Positions 46,186 to 55,387 of a stretch of DNA of 64,000 nt are shown here, piece after piece (the stretch's first letter is position 1; each line of letters opens with the position of its first letter). A program made the translations under genes and the position numbers. The notes under the pieces are model-generated. The model saw nothing but the letters and a program-made list of their open reading frames with translations. It did no database searches and was not told the origin of the DNA. Source of the stretch: Nonomuraea africana (lineage in GTDB: Bacteria > Actinomycetota > Actinomycetes > Streptosporangiales > Streptosporangiaceae); NCBI RefSeq assembly GCF_014873535.1, contig NZ_JADBEF010000001.1:1984001-2048000 (forward strand), in the 5' to 3' direction.

Positions 46186-46785
46186 TCAGGATGCCGGCTC
46201 CTCCCGGGAGCGTGGCCTGGCGCGGATGTGCATGCGTTCTCCCTGGCGGCCGAACAGGTTGAGGACCTCCACCGGAGACTCGCCCGTGGGGCCGAACCAG
46301 TGCGGCAGGCGGGTGTCGAACTCGGCGGCCTCACCCGGTCCCATGATCAGGTCTTTGTCGGCCACGATGAGCCGCATACGCCCGGACAGGACGTACAGCC
46401 ACTCGTAGCCCTCGTGCGTGACCGGCTCGGGCCGGTTCTGCTCGGCCGGGATGATCGATTTCCAGGCCTGCAGGGGCCCCGGCTGCGCGGTCAGGGAGAT
46501 CACCGTGCGGCCGTTGCGGACCCGGGGTTTGCAGCGGATCCGCGGGTCGCCGACCTCCGGCGCCCCGACCAGTTCGTCCAGCGGCACTTGGTGGGCCTGC
46601 GCGATGGGCAGCAGGAGTTCCAGGCTTGGGCGGCGCTGGCCCGTCTCCAGCCTCGACAGTGTGCTCTTGGATATGCCGGTGGACTCGGCCAGCGCCGACA
46701 GGCTGACGCCGCGCTGGGTGCGGATGCGCTTGAGGCGGGAGCCGACCTGGGCCAGCGTGGCGGCGATGGGGGATTGCTCTTCCAT
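46186..46785 (-). CDS. XRE-family regulator with C-terminal cupin domain
   Basis: 199 residues from ATG at 46785. Helix-turn-helix at residues 10-65 (LAESTGISKSTLSRLETGQR, RRPSLELLLPIAQ) followed by a cupin fold (THEGYEWLYVLSGRMRLIV, GPGEAAEFDTRLPHWFG). Such regulators bind a small ligand in the cupin barrel and often repress a divergent gene. Here the flavoprotein-MFS pair starts 92 bases away on the opposite strand and is the likely target. Confidence 0.92.
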   Translation of the reverse strand: MEEQSPIAATLAQVGSRLKRIRTQRGVSLSALAESTGISKSTLSRLETGQRRPSLELLLPIAQAHQVPLDELVGAPEVGDPRIRCKPRVRNGRTVISLTAQPGPLQAWKSIIPAEQNRPEPVTHEGYEWLYVLSGRMRLIVADKDLIMGPGEAAEFDTRLPHWFGPTGESPVEVLNLFGRQGERMHIRARPRSREEPAS

Positions 46786-46877
46786 GCCCTCATTCCACCT
46801 CCCGCGTCCCAGAAATGGCAACGGAAGTTGTCGATTGGTCGCCAGGCGACGCACCATCGGGCGCGGAGGTGATCGCC

Positions 46878-47867
46878 ATGCTGAAGGCGATGAACGACAA
46901 GGGTGAGGGCGCGCAGCAGCGGGCCGCCATCGACGAGGTCCACGACGTGGTGGTGGTCGGCGCCGGAGCGGCCGGCCTGAACGCCGCCCTGTTTCTCGGA
47001 CGGGCCCGCCGCAAGGTAGCGGTGATAGACGCCGGAGAGCCGCGCAACGCGCCCGCCTCGCACATGCACGGCTTCTTGTCCCGCGACGGCCTGCCCCCGG
47101 CGACGCTGCTCGAACTCGGCCGCGCCGAGATCACCCGGTACGGCGTCCGGCTCATCCAGGGCCGGGTGGAGCAGATCGACCACGGCTACAACGTTCGCAT
47201 GGTCGGCGGGCAGGTGATCAAGGCCCGCCGCGTCTTGGTCGCGACCGGGCTGCGCGACGAACTGCCCGACATCCCGGGCGTGCGTGAACGATGGGGCAAG
47301 GATCTCCTGCACTGCCCCTACTGCCACGCCTACGAAGTCCGTGACCAGCCTCTCGCCGTTCTCGGCACCCATCCGGGTGCTGTGCACCAGGCCCTGCTCC
47401 TGCGCGCCTGGAGCGACGACGTCGTCTTCTTCCCGCACACCCTTGAGCTGACCGCGCAAGACCGGGAACGGCTGGAGGCGCGCGGCCTGCGCGTCGTCGA
47501 GGGCGAAATCGAGCGGCTGGTCGTCGACGGCGACCGGCTGCGAGGCATCGAGCTCACCGACGGCCGCGACGTCCCGCGTGCCGCCGCTTTTCTCTTCCCC
47601 CGCATGGTGCCGCGCGACGAACTGCTGACCCACCTGGGCTGCGCCAAGGACGACAACGGCTGGGTCGCCACCGACCGCACCGGTCGGACCAGCGTCGCCG
47701 GCGTCTGGGCCGCCGGTAACGTCATCGACCCACGAGCCCAGGTCGTCACCGCCGCCGGCATGGGGTCTGCCGCCGCCTTCGCCATGAACACCGACCTGCT
47801 GGACGAGGACGTCGACCGCGCCGTCGAACAGCGCCGCGCCGCAGCCTCGACCACGGTGCGGGGGTGA
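46878..47867 (+). CDS. thioredoxin-reductase-like FAD oxidoreductase
   Basis: 329 residues from ATG 46878, with GGAGGT about nine bases upstream; an upstream ATG at 46815 lacks a site. The Rossmann FAD motif DVVVVGAGAAGLNAALFLGR and the redox-active pair in HCPYCHAYEV (Cys146, Cys149) define the low-molecular-weight TrxR fold, and VAGVWAAGNVIDP closes the FAD site. Without a thioredoxin partner nearby it may oxidise a dithiol in a small molecule. Six bases before the MFS gene, so co-transcribed, and probably controlled by the divergent XRE-cupin protein. Confidence 0.9.
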   Translation: MLKAMNDKGEGAQQRAAIDEVHDVVVVGAGAAGLNAALFLGRARRKVAVIDAGEPRNAPASHMHGFLSRDGLPPATLLELGRAEITRYGVRLIQGRVEQIDHGYNVRMVGGQVIKARRVLVATGLRDELPDIPGVRERWGKDLLHCPYCHAYEVRDQPLAVLGTHPGAVHQALLLRAWSDDVVFFPHTLELTAQDRERLEARGLRVVEGEIERLVVDGDRLRGIELTDGRDVPRAAAFLFPRMVPRDELLTHLGCAKDDNGWVATDRTGRTSVAGVWAAGNVIDPRAQVVTAAGMGSAAAFAMNTDLLDEDVDRAVEQRRAAASTTVRG

Positions 47868-47873
47868 TGGCCG

Positions 47874-49100
47874 GTGAGCGTCGAAACCGCACAGCAGCAG
47901 GCGTCGGTGTCGCGCGGGAGGCTGCCGTTCGGTGTCTACCTGCTGGCGTTCAGCCTGTTCGCGATGGGCAGCGCGGAGTTCTTGCTGGCTGGGGTACTGC
48001 CGGCGGTCGCGGACGACCTCCAGATCAGGTTGTCCGCCGCCGGCGCGCTGATCTCGGCGTTTGCCATCGGTGTCGTCGTCGGCGGGCCGCCGTTCGCCAT
48101 CATGACGCTGCGCTGGCCGCGACGGGCCACACTGGTGACCACTCAGGCCGTCTTCGCCGCCTCGGTGACGATCGGCCTCCTGACCGACGATTACCCGGTG
48201 CTGCTGGCCACCCGCTTCGTCTGCGGCCTCGCCTACGCGGGGTACTGGGCGATCGCAGCCGTCACCGCGATCAGCCTTGTCCCGCCCGACCGCACCGCAC
48301 GCGCCTCCGGAGTCGTCGTCAGCGGGCTCAGCCTCGCGATGATCGCCGGTGGCCCGGCAGGGGCGTTGCTCAGCTACTTCACGGGATGGCGGGGCGGGTT
48401 CTGGGGCGTGGCCGCCCTGACCGCCGCCGGCGCGATCGTGAGCCTGCTCGCGATGCCTGCGACAAGCGCGGGGGAGGAGCCCAGCGTGAGGCGTGAGCTT
48501 CGCACCATGAGGCAACCGCAACTGTGGGCCGTGTACGCCGCCACCATCCTGAGCACCGCCGCCTACATGATCTCGTTCAACTACCTCGCGCCGCTCCTCA
48601 CCGATGTCACCGGCATTCCCGGCGTCTGGGTTCCCTCGATCCTCGCGTTGTTCGGCGTCGGCGCCTTCATCGGTCTGTCCGTCGGAGGCAGGATCGCCGA
48701 CCGGCGGCCCTTTCATGCACTCCTGATTGGGGCGATGGGGATTCTTGCCAGTTCTGCCCTGCTTGCCGTCCTCGCCCGGCATGCCCTGGCCGTGATCCCT
48801 CTCGTGCTGCTCCTCGGGATCGCCGGATTCGTGCTGAACCCGGCCATCTACGCGCGAGTGTTCACCATCGCATCAAAGGCGCCGACACTCGCCGGGGCCA
48901 CCACGGTCTCCGCGTTCCAGCTCGGCATCAGCCTCGTCCCAGCGCTCGCCGGGGCGGCACTCAACGCCGGCGCCGGCATCACCTCCGTCGCCTGGATCGG
49001 TGCCGGCCTGGCGGCGGCCGTCGTGCCGGCCGTCCTTCTCGACCGGACGATCTCACGTCACCGGTCGAGAAGAACCGATGGTCGGCGTGACGCAGGCTGA
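47874..49100 (+). CDS. MFS drug exporter (CmlR/Cmx-like, 12 helices)
   Basis: 408 residues from GTG at 47874. Twelve hydrophobic segments; early FAMGSAEFLLAGVLPAVADD and the central LLATRFVCGLAYAGYWA with GGRIADRRPFHALL (loop 8-9) are typical of the DHA1 sugar/chloramphenicol-type exporters (AraJ/Cmx). Translated together with the oxidoreductase. The pair suggests export of a compound that the flavoprotein modifies or that its regulator senses. Confidence 0.9.
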   Translation: MSVETAQQQASVSRGRLPFGVYLLAFSLFAMGSAEFLLAGVLPAVADDLQIRLSAAGALISAFAIGVVVGGPPFAIMTLRWPRRATLVTTQAVFAASVTIGLLTDDYPVLLATRFVCGLAYAGYWAIAAVTAISLVPPDRTARASGVVVSGLSLAMIAGGPAGALLSYFTGWRGGFWGVAALTAAGAIVSLLAMPATSAGEEPSVRRELRTMRQPQLWAVYAATILSTAAYMISFNYLAPLLTDVTGIPGVWVPSILALFGVGAFIGLSVGGRIADRRPFHALLIGAMGILASSALLAVLARHALAVIPLVLLLGIAGFVLNPAIYARVFTIASKAPTLAGATTVSAFQLGISLVPALAGAALNAGAGITSVAWIGAGLAAAVVPAVLLDRTISRHRSRRTDGRRDAG

Positions 49101-49144
49101 GCACCAGGTGCCGGGTTGCCGAGTGGCAGGGCACGGTGGAGCCG

Positions 49145-49606
49145 TCAGTCCAGGCAGAACTCGTTGCCCTCGGGGTCGGTCATCACGATGAAGCCGGCAC
49201 TCATCGGGGGATCGGGCTCGTGGCGACGTACCCGCGTCGCTCCCAGCGCGACGAGCCGGTCGCACTCGACCTCCAGCGCCGCCATCCGCTCCTCTCCCTG
49301 CAGTCCGGGAGCCGCACGGACGTCGAGGTGGACGCGGTTCTTGGCGACCTTGTCCTCCGGCACCTGCTGGAAGAACAGCCGTGGGCCGTGCCCGTCCGGG
49401 TCCTCGACGGCCGAACTCGTGTTGCGCTGCTCCTCCGGTACGCCGACCCGCGCGAGGAAGTCGTCCCACGCGGCTAGCGGGTCGGCGTCCTCGGGCAGGT
49501 CGACTCCGGGCGGGGCCGGGTGGACGTAGCCCAGGACGTCGCGCCAGAAGGACGACAGCGCCCGCGGGTCGTGGGCGTCGAAGGTGACCTGGATGTGGCG
49601 GCTCAT
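49145..49606 (-). CDS. VOC-family (glyoxalase/bleomycin-resistance fold) protein
   Basis: 153 residues. Two beta-alpha-beta-beta-beta modules: HIQVTFDAHDPRALSSFWRD at the start and KNRVHLDVRAAPG with VMTDPEGNEFCL at the end; likely metal ligands are the first His, the middle HLDV His and the final Glu. Probably binds or modifies a small molecule. The start overlaps the DinB gene stop by four bases, so the two form an operon divergent from the WYL regulator. Confidence 0.88.
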   Translation of the reverse strand: MSRHIQVTFDAHDPRALSSFWRDVLGYVHPAPPGVDLPEDADPLAAWDDFLARVGVPEEQRNTSSAVEDPDGHGPRLFFQQVPEDKVAKNRVHLDVRAAPGLQGEERMAALEVECDRLVALGATRVRRHEPDPPMSAGFIVMTDPEGNEFCLD

Positions 49607-50190
49607 CGGGTTGCTCCGTTCGTAGCGGGTTTCGTGTGCAGGTAGAGGTCGCGCAGCAGGCAGACCTCGGACAGGTGGTGGATCAGCTCGCGGTGGATGT
49701 GCAGCACCAGATCGGCCATGGGCGCCTCGGGGAAGGGCTCCTTCGCGCCGATCGGGACCCGGAGCCCGGCCTCGCCGAGGCCGCGAACCCCGGCCAGCCA
49801 GACGTCGAGCTGGGCCTCGAGCTGGTCGAGCGCGGTGGCCGCGCTGCCGGCGTACTCCCAGGTCTCGTACGACGCCGCCGGCGCGCCGAAGTGCGCCGCG
49901 TTGCGCGCGGCGAGCACGCCGACGATGACGTGACCGAGTCGCCAGGCGATCGTGGTGAACGCCGCGGGGACCGGCGGGGGGAAGGCGTAGTCAATCGTGA
50001 AGTCCCCGGCACCGACCTGCGCGGGCGCCGCCGAGCTGCCGCGCGGCCGCACGCTCCAGGCGTCCGGCACCGGCGACCAGAAGTACTCGTCGTCGGTGAG
50101 GCCGTCGAGCCGGGCTCGGAGCTGATGGGTCCGGTGGAACTCCCATTGCTCGCGCAGCGTCCGGTTCCAGTCGAGTTCGTCTGCGTCCAT
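49603..50190 (-). CDS. DinB-like four-helix metalloenzyme
   Basis: 195 residues. DinB/YfiT superfamily pattern: WEFHRTHQLRARLDGLTDDE with EYFWSPVPDAWSVRPR, TIAWRLGHVIVGVLAARNA (first His ligand) and HIHRELIHHLSEVCLLRDLY (final His ligands). These proteins use a mycothiol- or bacillithiol-related metal site in transferase or isomerase reactions. Upstream gene of a two-gene operon with VOC, divergent from the WYL regulator 60 bases away. Confidence 0.9.
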   Translation of the reverse strand: MDADELDWNRTLREQWEFHRTHQLRARLDGLTDDEYFWSPVPDAWSVRPRGSSAAPAQVGAGDFTIDYAFPPPVPAAFTTIAWRLGHVIVGVLAARNAAHFGAPAASYETWEYAGSAATALDQLEAQLDVWLAGVRGLGEAGLRVPIGAKEPFPEAPMADLVLHIHRELIHHLSEVCLLRDLYLHTKPATNGATR

Positions 50191-50211
50191 GGAGCCACCC
50201 TGACACCTCTG

Positions 50212-50230
50212 GCGGACAGAATCGGTCCGC
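50212..50230. promoter_or_regulatory. operator candidate between DinB and WYL genes
   Basis: GCGGAC (50212-50217), 7-base spacer, GTCCGC (50225-50230) in the 60-base divergent gap. Position and symmetry fit a site for the WYL regulator controlling both directions. Confidence 0.6.
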
Positions 50231-50250
50231 TATCTGGCAGGGTGGGCGAC

Positions 50251-51249
50251 ATGACAGGGGCAAGCGGTGACGAGCGGGGTACGACGGAGCGGGTGCTCAC
50301 CCTGCTCGGGCTGCTGCAGCAGCGCCAGGTCTGGACCGGCCCCGAGCTCGCCGACCGGCTCGGGGTCACGCCACGCACGGTACGGCGTGATGTCGAGCGG
50401 CTGCGCACGCTCGGCTATCGGGTGCATGCCAGCCAGGGTGTCGGCGGCGGCTACCAGCTGGGCCCGGGGCAGGACCTGCCGCCGCTGCTTCTCGACGACG
50501 AGGAGGCGATCGCCACCGCGGTCTCGCTGCTCGCCGGCGCGGGTGACGCGGTCGCCGGCGCCGGCGACGCCGCACTCCGGGCGCTGACCAAGCTCGACCG
50601 GGTGCTGCCCACCCGGCTGCGGCACGAGGTGCGCGCGCTCTCCGGCTCGGTGGAGTCCTTCGGCGGAGGCCGCACGCCGGTCGACCCCGAGGTGCTCATG
50701 ACGCTGGCCAGAGCCTGCCGCGACGAGGTCGAGGCCGGCTTCGACTACCCGTCCGGGAGCGAGGTGCGACGGCGGCGGGTCGAGCCGTACCGCCTGGTCG
50801 CCTCCGACCGGCGCTGGTACCTCCTCGCCTACGACCTCGATCGCGACGACTGGCGCAGCTTCCGCGTCGACCGGATGACCGATGTGTCTGCACGGACCTG
50901 GCGCTTCCGCCCGCGCGCGGCGCCCGACGCGGCGACGTACGTGCAGGAAGGTGTGGCGAGCCGGGTCTACCCGCACCAGGCGCGCTTCCTCGTGCACGCG
51001 TCGGCCGACACGGTGCGCGCGCAGATTCCGGCGTCGGCGGCCGTCGTACGACGGCGAGGGAGCGAGCTCTGTGAGGTGCTCAGTGGCGCCGGCAGCCTCG
51101 ACTTCGTGCTCATGCACGTGCTCCTGCTGGGGCACGACTTCGAGGTACTCGACCCTCCGGAGCTCGGGAGGCGCTGTCGCGAGCTGGCGGAGAGACTGCT
51201 GTCGGCGGGTGCGACGATCTCACCGGTGCCGGACATGGAGGAGTCATGA
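50251..51249 (+). CDS. HTH-WYL transcriptional regulator (YafY-like)
   Basis: 332 residues from ATG at 50251. N-terminal winged helix (VWTGPELADRLGVTPRTVRR, DVERLRTLGYRV), then a WYL domain with PYRLVASDRRWYLLAYDLDR and SFRVDRMTDVS, and a WCX C-terminal extension. WYL proteins sense nucleic acid or small ligands. This one is of the YafY type that sits divergent from DinB/VOC genes, its presumed regulon. Confidence 0.92.
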   Translation: MTGASGDERGTTERVLTLLGLLQQRQVWTGPELADRLGVTPRTVRRDVERLRTLGYRVHASQGVGGGYQLGPGQDLPPLLLDDEEAIATAVSLLAGAGDAVAGAGDAALRALTKLDRVLPTRLRHEVRALSGSVESFGGGRTPVDPEVLMTLARACRDEVEAGFDYPSGSEVRRRRVEPYRLVASDRRWYLLAYDLDRDDWRSFRVDRMTDVSARTWRFRPRAAPDAATYVQEGVASRVYPHQARFLVHASADTVRAQIPASAAVVRRRGSELCEVLSGAGSLDFVLMHVLLLGHDFEVLDPPELGRRCRELAERLLSAGATISPVPDMEES

Positions 51250-51839
51250 GCCGCGACCACGCCCGCACCGAGGAGCGCGGCGGCCGACACAGGGCGTCCC
51301 ACAGATGCCCCATCCGCGAGGAAGCGATCTCCAACGGCCCAGCACCCGGATCCTGCGGTACCGCCGCCTTGGCCGGCACCACACCATCTGACAGCCCCAC
51401 ACGACGAATATGCTCGGCCACCACCGCCGGGACGTCCGCCGCTTCGGGAAGTTGCCACCCGAACACCGCCAGGGAGGCCCCGCATCATCTCGATGCGGGG
51501 CCTCCTCTGGTTCAGGCGCGTCGTTGCCGATCGAACGCCCGACGAAACAAGGAGGTGGGGTGCTGCTCCGGCGGGTCGGGTCAGCCGCAGAAGTCCGTGA
51601 CTCCACCGCGGTCACCTTGTGGGACGTGATCCCCGGATCGGTCATCGGGCGCGTGGAGCCCCTGCCCGCGATGTCCTCCCGATCGCTGCGACGGCAACCG
51701 TGCTGAGGCGGGGGCGACGTCTCGGGTGACCCCTGCCGCCGTGCCACAGGGGAGACTCACGTCACATTCGTTCCCGTCACATCTCGCCCAGCTATTCCGT
51801 CGAAGGTGTGTACCACCAGGAACGGCGGAGGAGCTCACC
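51250..51839. other. 590-bp intergenic region with remnant and terminator
   Basis: The minus strand around 51300-51466 carries a coding-like piece (MFGWQLPEAADVPAVVAEHI, PLEIASSRMGHLWDALC) without continuity or recognisable family, likely debris. The hairpin at 51473-51505 is listed separately. The SDR gene promoter should lie in the last 150 bases. Confidence 0.4.
51473..51505. terminator. 14-bp perfect hairpin
   Basis: GGAGGCCCCGCATC (51473-51486), loop ATCTC, GATGCGGGGCCTCC (51492-51505). Very stable and without coding overlap; probable intrinsic terminator, about 220 bases beyond the WYL regulator. Confidence 0.7.
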
Positions 51840-52580
51840 ATGGCAGAATCCATGATCGCGCTGGTCACGGGCGCCAACAAGGGAATCGGATTGGAGATCG
51901 TCAGGTCGCTGGCCGGGCACGGGGTGACAGTGCTGCTCGGTGCGAGGGACTCGGAACGGCGCGACAAGGCGACGGCGGCATTGCGGGCGGACGGCCTCGA
52001 CGTGCACCCGATCGCGCTCGACGTCACTGACCCGGCCACGATCCGGGCCGCCACAGCGCACATCGACGAGCGGTTCGGACATCTCGACGTCCTGGTCAAC
52101 AACGCCGGCACGTCGGGGGGCGTCCACCATCCGCCCAGCGAGGCCAACCTCGACATCGTCCGCGAGGTCTTCGACACCAACGTGTTCGGCGTGATCAGGG
52201 TCACCAACGCCATGCTGCCCTTGCTCAAACGATCCGCGGCGGGCCGCGTCATCAACGTCTCCAGCGGTTTGGGGTCGATGACGCAGATGACCGATGCCGA
52301 TCATTACGTGTCCCGGCTGCCCGCGCAGGTCGACTATCCGGCGTCCAAGGCGGCGCTGAACGCCCTCACCGTTCAGTATGCGAGGGAGCTGCGGGAGCAC
52401 GGCATCGCGGTCAACGCGGTCGCCCCGGGACTCTGCGCCACGGACTTCAACAAAGAACTCGGTTTCCCGATCGCCCGGACCGCGGCCGAGGGCGCGGCGA
52501 TCGCCGTGCGGCTGGCGACCCTCGAAGGGGACGGGCCGACCGGCGGCTTCTTCGACGACAACGGTGAGGTGCCCTGGTAG
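51840..52580 (+). CDS. short-chain dehydrogenase/reductase
   Basis: 246 residues from ATG at 51840 preceded by GGAGGAGCTCACC. Classical SDR: cofactor motif TGANKGIGLEI, NNAG in VLVNNAGTSGG, catalytic Ser in VINVSSGLGSM, then VDYPASKAALNAL (Tyr and Lys) and GLCATDFNKELG. The Arg in GARDSERR suggests NADPH preference. Resembles the carbonyl-reductase-like group (YwfD/menthone-type). Monocistronic; substrate unknown. Confidence 0.93.
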   Translation: MAESMIALVTGANKGIGLEIVRSLAGHGVTVLLGARDSERRDKATAALRADGLDVHPIALDVTDPATIRAATAHIDERFGHLDVLVNNAGTSGGVHHPPSEANLDIVREVFDTNVFGVIRVTNAMLPLLKRSAAGRVINVSSGLGSMTQMTDADHYVSRLPAQVDYPASKAALNALTVQYARELREHGIAVNAVAPGLCATDFNKELGFPIARTAAEGAAIAVRLATLEGDGPTGGFFDDNGEVPW

Positions 52581-52709
52581 CCGTCAGACTGACGTGCGGA
52601 AGCCACGGCGATGCTGGTTCAAGCGAGCCGATCACGCAGGTGCGGCGGCCGCCGCCCGGTTCCACCCAGCCGCACGAGGACACGAGGGCGCTGTGGCGCC
52701 TTCTGGCCG

Positions 52710-53648
52710 TCAGTGCGCAAGCCGGGTGACGAGCTCTCTGAGCTGCTCGGGCCGGGGGTTCGCGCCGGTCAGGACGGTGGCCAGCCGCTCGCCCGCGACC
52801 TGGCCCGTGGCGATCGCGGCCAGCCCTGCCGCACCCGCAGGCTCGAGGAGCACTCCCAAGGTCCGCGCCACTCGCTCCATGGCAGCGGCGATGGCCTCGT
52901 CCGTCACCAGCACCATCTCGTCGACGAGTTTCCGCGCCCGCTGCACGGACTCCTCGATGGGAGTGCGCACCGAGATCCCTTCGGCGAAGGTGTGGATCTT
53001 GTCGATGGCGACCGCGTGCCCTGCCTCCAGGCTGCGCAGCATCGAGGGCGCGCCCGCGGCATTGACCCCCACGATGCGGGTGGTGGGCGAGTGCGCCTTG
53101 ATCCAGCGTGCCACGCCGCTGATGAGGGCGCCGTCTCCGACAGGAAGCACGATGGCATCGAACGTCTGGCCCGCGGCCAACTCCACGCCGATGGTGCCGG
53201 CCCCCTCGGCGACCGCCGGTTGCAAGCCGTCCCTGATGAAGACGACGTCGGAATGATCAGCGGCGTACGCCGCCGCGGCGGCGCGGGCGGCCGAGCCGTC
53301 CGCACCGGCCAGGGTGACGCAGGCGCCGAAGGCCTCCATCCTGGCCTGCTTGCCGGGGTTGATCGTCTGCGGGACGAACACCTGGACCCGCATGCCGCGA
53401 GCTCGCCCCGCGTAGGCGACGGCCTGCCCGAAATTCCCCGATGACGCGCAGATCACCTGTGTGCCCCGTTCAAGGGTGCTCAGCATGAAGTCGGCGCCTC
53501 TGCCCTTGAAGCTGCGTATGGGGTTGGCGGTCTCCAGTTTCACCGTCACGGTGCGGTCCAGTAGCTCGTCGACATATTGCGGGGTGTTGAGGAACTGCGG
53601 GTCGATCGACCGCGCGGCCTCGTCGATTCGAGCCAGGTCGAGATCCAT
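52710..53648 (-). CDS. threonine dehydratase/serine racemase-like PLP enzyme
   Basis: 312 residues from ATG 53648 (GAAAGGTG upstream); a GTG three codons earlier is an alternative. Fold type II PLP motifs: PIRSFKGRGADFML (Lys51-region Schiff base), ICASSGNFGQAVAYAGRARG and the glycine loop VLPVGDGALISGVARWI; the phosphate cup and the C-terminal LLEPAGAAGLAAIA follow the family. Likely deaminates or racemises a hydroxy-amino acid. Divergent from an Lrp/AsnC regulator, the usual partner that senses amino acids. Confidence 0.9.
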   Translation of the reverse strand: MDLDLARIDEAARSIDPQFLNTPQYVDELLDRTVTVKLETANPIRSFKGRGADFMLSTLERGTQVICASSGNFGQAVAYAGRARGMRVQVFVPQTINPGKQARMEAFGACVTLAGADGSAARAAAAAYAADHSDVVFIRDGLQPAVAEGAGTIGVELAAGQTFDAIVLPVGDGALISGVARWIKAHSPTTRIVGVNAAGAPSMLRSLEAGHAVAIDKIHTFAEGISVRTPIEESVQRARKLVDEMVLVTDEAIAAAMERVARTLGVLLEPAGAAGLAAIATGQVAGERLATVLTGANPRPEQLRELVTRLAH

Positions 53649-53745
53649 GGTGGTCACCTTTCGTCAGGGGGATCAGCCTCCGACGCTAAGCGAACAGGTG
53701 ATCGATGCGATTGAGAATTTTCGCGTTCAGGCGCAATAATTTTGC
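53649..53745. promoter_or_regulatory. divergent promoter region of PLP enzyme and Lrp regulator
   Basis: 97 bases, AT-rich for this genome. A loose dyad TTTTCGC-N6-GCGCAAT (53718-53737) is a candidate Lrp site. The Lrp gene has no ribosome-binding site and may be leaderless or weakly translated. Confidence 0.4.
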
Positions 53746-54207
53746 ATGGATGAGATCGATCACCGCCTGCTCGATCTTCTGCAGGACGACGCAGGCCGTA
53801 CCTTGTTCGAGCTCGGCGAGTTGATCGGCCTCTCGCCGAGTGCCGTGCAACGTCGCATCGCCCGTTACCGCGCCGACAGAGTGCTGCTCAAGGAGGTAGC
53901 CGTCCTGGATCCTCGGCGTCTCGGGCCCGTGGTCCTGGCCACCGTCCTGGTGACGCTGGTCCACGAGACGTTCGAGCACCACCGCGCCTTCGCCGACAGG
54001 ATGAGGGAGACGCCGCAGGTGCAACAGTGCTACAACGTCGCAGGCCCCTGGGACTATGTCGTCATCCTGGCGGCTCCGAGCATCCACGAGTGCGGAATGC
54101 TGGGGAACCGGCTGTTCAAGAGCGACGACAACATCCAGCGGTACGAGACGCTGATCGTGTTCGACACGGTGAAGACCGGCCTCGCGATCCCGTTGGCCAA
54201 CGCGTAG
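53746..54207 (+). CDS. Lrp/AsnC-family transcriptional regulator
   Basis: 153 residues. N-terminal winged helix (DHRLLDLLQDDAGRTLFELG, IGLSPSAVQRRIARYRAD) and the RAM ligand domain (VVLATVLVTLVHETFEHHRA, VQQCYNVAGPWDYVVILAAP). Divergently arranged with the PLP dehydratase-like gene, which it probably controls in response to an amino acid. Confidence 0.94.
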   Translation: MDEIDHRLLDLLQDDAGRTLFELGELIGLSPSAVQRRIARYRADRVLLKEVAVLDPRRLGPVVLATVLVTLVHETFEHHRAFADRMRETPQVQQCYNVAGPWDYVVILAAPSIHECGMLGNRLFKSDDNIQRYETLIVFDTVKTGLAIPLANA

Positions 54208-54415
54208 CCGTCACGGGTCGGGCATACCTGCCGGCAACGGGGGACGAGGCCGCGGCCGCGCGGGTGTGTACAGACTGGGGAGCCGGCGGGGTGGCGCGCT
54301 GCCCTTTCGTCATTCTGATGGAGGAGGAAAGGGCGGCGGCTGGGGCGCTGGCCCTACCACGGGTGCCGTTCGCGCGGAGGAGGAAACGGGCGGATCCCAA
54401 CCCTAGATTCAAGGC

Positions 54416-55387
54416 ATGACGCATGGGGATGCGCGGCCCGGCCGATGGTCGCGGCGGCTGTTGCGGAGGATCGCCGTCTGGGGCGCAGGCCTGCTCGTGC
54501 TGGCGGCGAGCGCGGGGTTCCTCTACGAGACGATCGCCAGGCAGGGCGACTCCGAAGACCATGGGGCACCGGGGCGGCTGGTCGATGTGGGCGGCCACCG
54601 CCTGCACCTGCACTGCACTGGGGTCGGCGCCCCCACCGTTGTGCTGGAAGCGGGACTGGCGGAATCGAGCGCGAGCTGGGAGGTGATCCAGCGGCGGCTC
54701 TCCACGGGCAACCGGGTGTGCTCCTACGACCGGGCCGGATACGCCTGGAGCGAGGATAGCCCCTCGCCGGGTACGGCGGAGCGCGCCGCGGGTGACCTGC
54801 GCACGCTGCTGGCCGTTGCAGGGGAGGCAGGGCCGTACGTCCTCGTCGGGCACTCCTACGGCGGCAACACCATCCGCGTGTTCGCCGATCGCTGGCGGAA
54901 CCTGACCGCCGGGCTGGTGCTGGTCGACGTCACCGACGAGACGGCCGTCGGGGCGCTTGCGATCTCCCGGCCACTGATGGCCGCCCATTTCACCGCCTAC
55001 CAGGTCGCCGCCCGCCTCGGCCTTGTCCGGCTGATGGGCGACGCCCTCGTGCCTCCTGAGGCCACCGCAGCGGCTCGCCGCCATGCCGTCGTCGTCTACG
55101 GGGCCGGCAGCATGGCGGCCGCTCGAGCCGAGGCCTGGGCCGGAGTGGACAGCGCCGCCCAGGTCCGCGCGACGGTCCGCCCGCGAGCGTGGGGTGACCT
55201 GCCTGTCGTGGTGATCTCCGCTGCCGGCCAGCCTGCGGCCGTCACGGAACAGGCCAGGGGTCTGGCCGCGCTGTCGACCCGTGGTCGCCTGGTGATCGCG
55301 ACCACGACGGACCACTACGTGCAGCACGCTCAGCCCGACCTCGTCCTCGACACGATCCGGGAGGTCGTTTCCGCACGCGAACGGTAG
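54416..55387 (+). CDS. membrane-anchored alpha/beta hydrolase
   Basis: 323 residues. One N-terminal helix (VWGAGLLVLAASAGFLYETI) behind a basic segment points the enzyme outside. The hydrolase fold has the nucleophile elbow VLVGHSYGGNT (Ser147), an oxyanion region VVLEAGLAESS, an acid around residue 265 and the final His in TTDHYVQHAQPDLV. Length and layout match the actinomycete proline-iminopeptidase-like/lipase-like hydrolases. Substrate unknown. Confidence 0.88.
   Translation: MTHGDARPGRWSRRLLRRIAVWGAGLLVLAASAGFLYETIARQGDSEDHGAPGRLVDVGGHRLHLHCTGVGAPTVVLEAGLAESSASWEVIQRRLSTGNRVCSYDRAGYAWSEDSPSPGTAERAAGDLRTLLAVAGEAGPYVLVGHSYGGNTIRVFADRWRNLTAGLVLVDVTDETAVGALAISRPLMAAHFTAYQVAARLGLVRLMGDALVPPEATAAARRHAVVVYGAGSMAAARAEAWAGVDSAAQVRATVRPRAWGDLPVVVISAAGQPAAVTEQARGLAALSTRGRLVIATTTDHYVQHAQPDLVLDTIREVVSARER

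Noticed and set aside
46500..48782. 760-codon minus-strand frame opposite the flavoprotein and MFS genes
   Set aside because: Antisense frame with biased composition. The real minus-strand gene in part of this span is the XRE-cupin regulator.
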